From Elysia marginata (taxonomy: Eukaryota; Mollusca; Gastropoda; Plakobranchidae): a DNA stretch of 20,389 nt. Position numbers and translations under genes: made by a program. Location of the stretch: NCBI GenBank assembly GCA_019649035.1, contig BMAT01008489.1, positions 86,305 through 106,693 of the forward strand, written 5' to 3'. This document shows, one piece after another, positions 19,141-20,389 of this stretch (position 1 is the first letter of the stretch; each line of letters begins with the position of its first letter). The notes below the pieces were generated by a model. The model made no database searches. It was not told where the DNA came from and saw only the letters and a list, made by a program, of their open reading frames with translations.

Positions 19141-20389
19141 GATTAAAATTTAGTTTGTAATTCTCTTAATGTGAAGGGAACGAAATAATAACGACCCCAA
19201 TCGTAAACTCTTACATTTTTTTTTCAAAAGAAAACCTCTCGGTCCTTATTTGCATTTGCTTTAGAATTTATATCATTCTCCTGGGCTATGTCTTCCCCTT
19301 GGGGAATTTAGGAACATGTGAGATGACGCATCTGTCCTCATAAAAATCTGATGATATAAGCTTTACAACAAGTATACAGATAAACGCAAGGGCAAATCAC
19401 TTCAGAGGTTTGGGTCTCAACACCTAGCTCCTTTGAACCATCCTAAAGACCAACCCATGTTAATTAAGAAACATTAAAAGCTCTTTTTTTATTATTCCCG
19501 TGATTACAGACCTGCACTAAGCATTATGGGAGAGTCACTAAGGGATTGAATCCGAGGAAGAAACAAGAGAATTCTCTGCATTAGATCATTACCAGCAACA
19601 TAAATAAAATTTTAATAACAACAACAACAAAAACTAACATAACCAGCGAAACACTGAGAAGGGGAGGGGGTGTAAAAGAAAAAGAAAAATGTTGCTGTCT
19701 ATAAATTAGACCTGCTGCTGCTGCTACCAAACTGATTAAATTTAAAACAAATTTCACACTTTTCATCTAATTTTGGTGCAAACTTTGTTCAACCTTTTCA
19801 TACTTAGTTATGCATTGGTCTAAACCTTGGTGAAAGAAAAAGAAAACTGTTCTTAACTAATCTCATCTTCCAACCCTTTATTCAGATTTATAACTTATAG
19901 CAGGATATCTGGGCAGGGCACTGGTTTTATGATAAAGTCACACCATGGCTTGTGGCAAAGAAAAACCCTTTTAATTATAGGTATTTTGATGACAATAAAA
20001 AACATAAACAAACTGGTAGCTTAACAAGACATGATTTTTAGGATTAGATGCCTGAACAAATTCGCATGACATGTTGTATTGTTAAAAAGAAAAAAAAAGC
20101 AATGCAAAAAAGTCAAATTGGAAAAAGCATAATCATTCAGATGTTTATTAAACCTTTAGGGAAAAAAAATACTTCACGGAAAAAAATTAATCCGCAGATC
20201 ACCATGAAGAATCTAACGCAACCTAAAACATCACAGTTACAGCTTTTTTTCTTTCCGGAGATCAAGAGGAGCCACATAACGTGGGAACTTCAGAGCTTGC
20301 CTACACGTGCATCAAAACTTTCACAAAGGGAAATTCTAATACTCTTAAAATCTAAACCGAACACAAACATATTTCTGCTTCGTGTTCTT
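19141..20389. other. A-rich intergenic DNA
   Basis: No gene recognised. It includes an exact octamer word atttgcat (19248-19255), an (AAC)n tract (19615-19631), a (CTG)4 tract (19712-19724) and many A runs. An open frame on the minus strand over 19581-19766 is a product of these repeats. Confidence 0.6.

Overview
This window is eukaryotic, intron-rich nuclear DNA from an animal. It is very AT-rich, the genes carry GT-AG introns, and there are tRNA-derived SINEs, a MITE-like element and a retrotransposon scrap. The encoded protein and the style of the SINEs suggest an invertebrate, most likely a lophotrochozoan such as a mollusc; that placement is inference, not proof.

The only gene I can support is the 3' half of a TBC1D24 orthologue (Drosophila skywalker), on the + strand. 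Seven coding exons lie at 1974-2064, 3017-3114, 3476-3682, 4728-4886, 5599-5813, 7079-7180 and 8432-8468. They join without a frame break into 302 codons plus a stop: the last helix of the TBC domain, the linker, and a complete TLDc domain. The 5' part of the gene, with most of the TBC domain and the promoter, lies left of the window. A 132-base open segment at 4504-4635, bounded by usable splice signals, may be an in-frame alternative exon at the TBC/TLDc junction.

Layout: 1-1973 is the end of an upstream intron with an old SINE at 188-330. 1974-8468 is the gene, whose introns hold a hAT-like MITE (5015-5159), a full-length minus-strand SINE with target-site duplications (7278-7579) and a second degenerate tRNA-like SINE (about 7625-7787). 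8469 to about 17.5 kb has no recognisable coding sequence; it is T-rich on the + strand and may include a long 3' UTR, with a strong G-quadruplex motif at 10784-10808, a short tandem repeat and a perfect hairpin. From 17.6 kb there is another old SINE (17621-17770), a reverse-transcriptase scrap (18283-18408), a CpG-bearing, less AT-rich noncoding block (about 18480-19140) and then A-rich DNA with simple repeats to the end.

I found no prokaryotic operon, CRISPR array, rRNA gene or intact tRNA gene. I see no clearly new biological system. The best leads are the candidate cassette exon, the CpG-bearing downstream block and the G-quadruplex in the possible 3' UTR.
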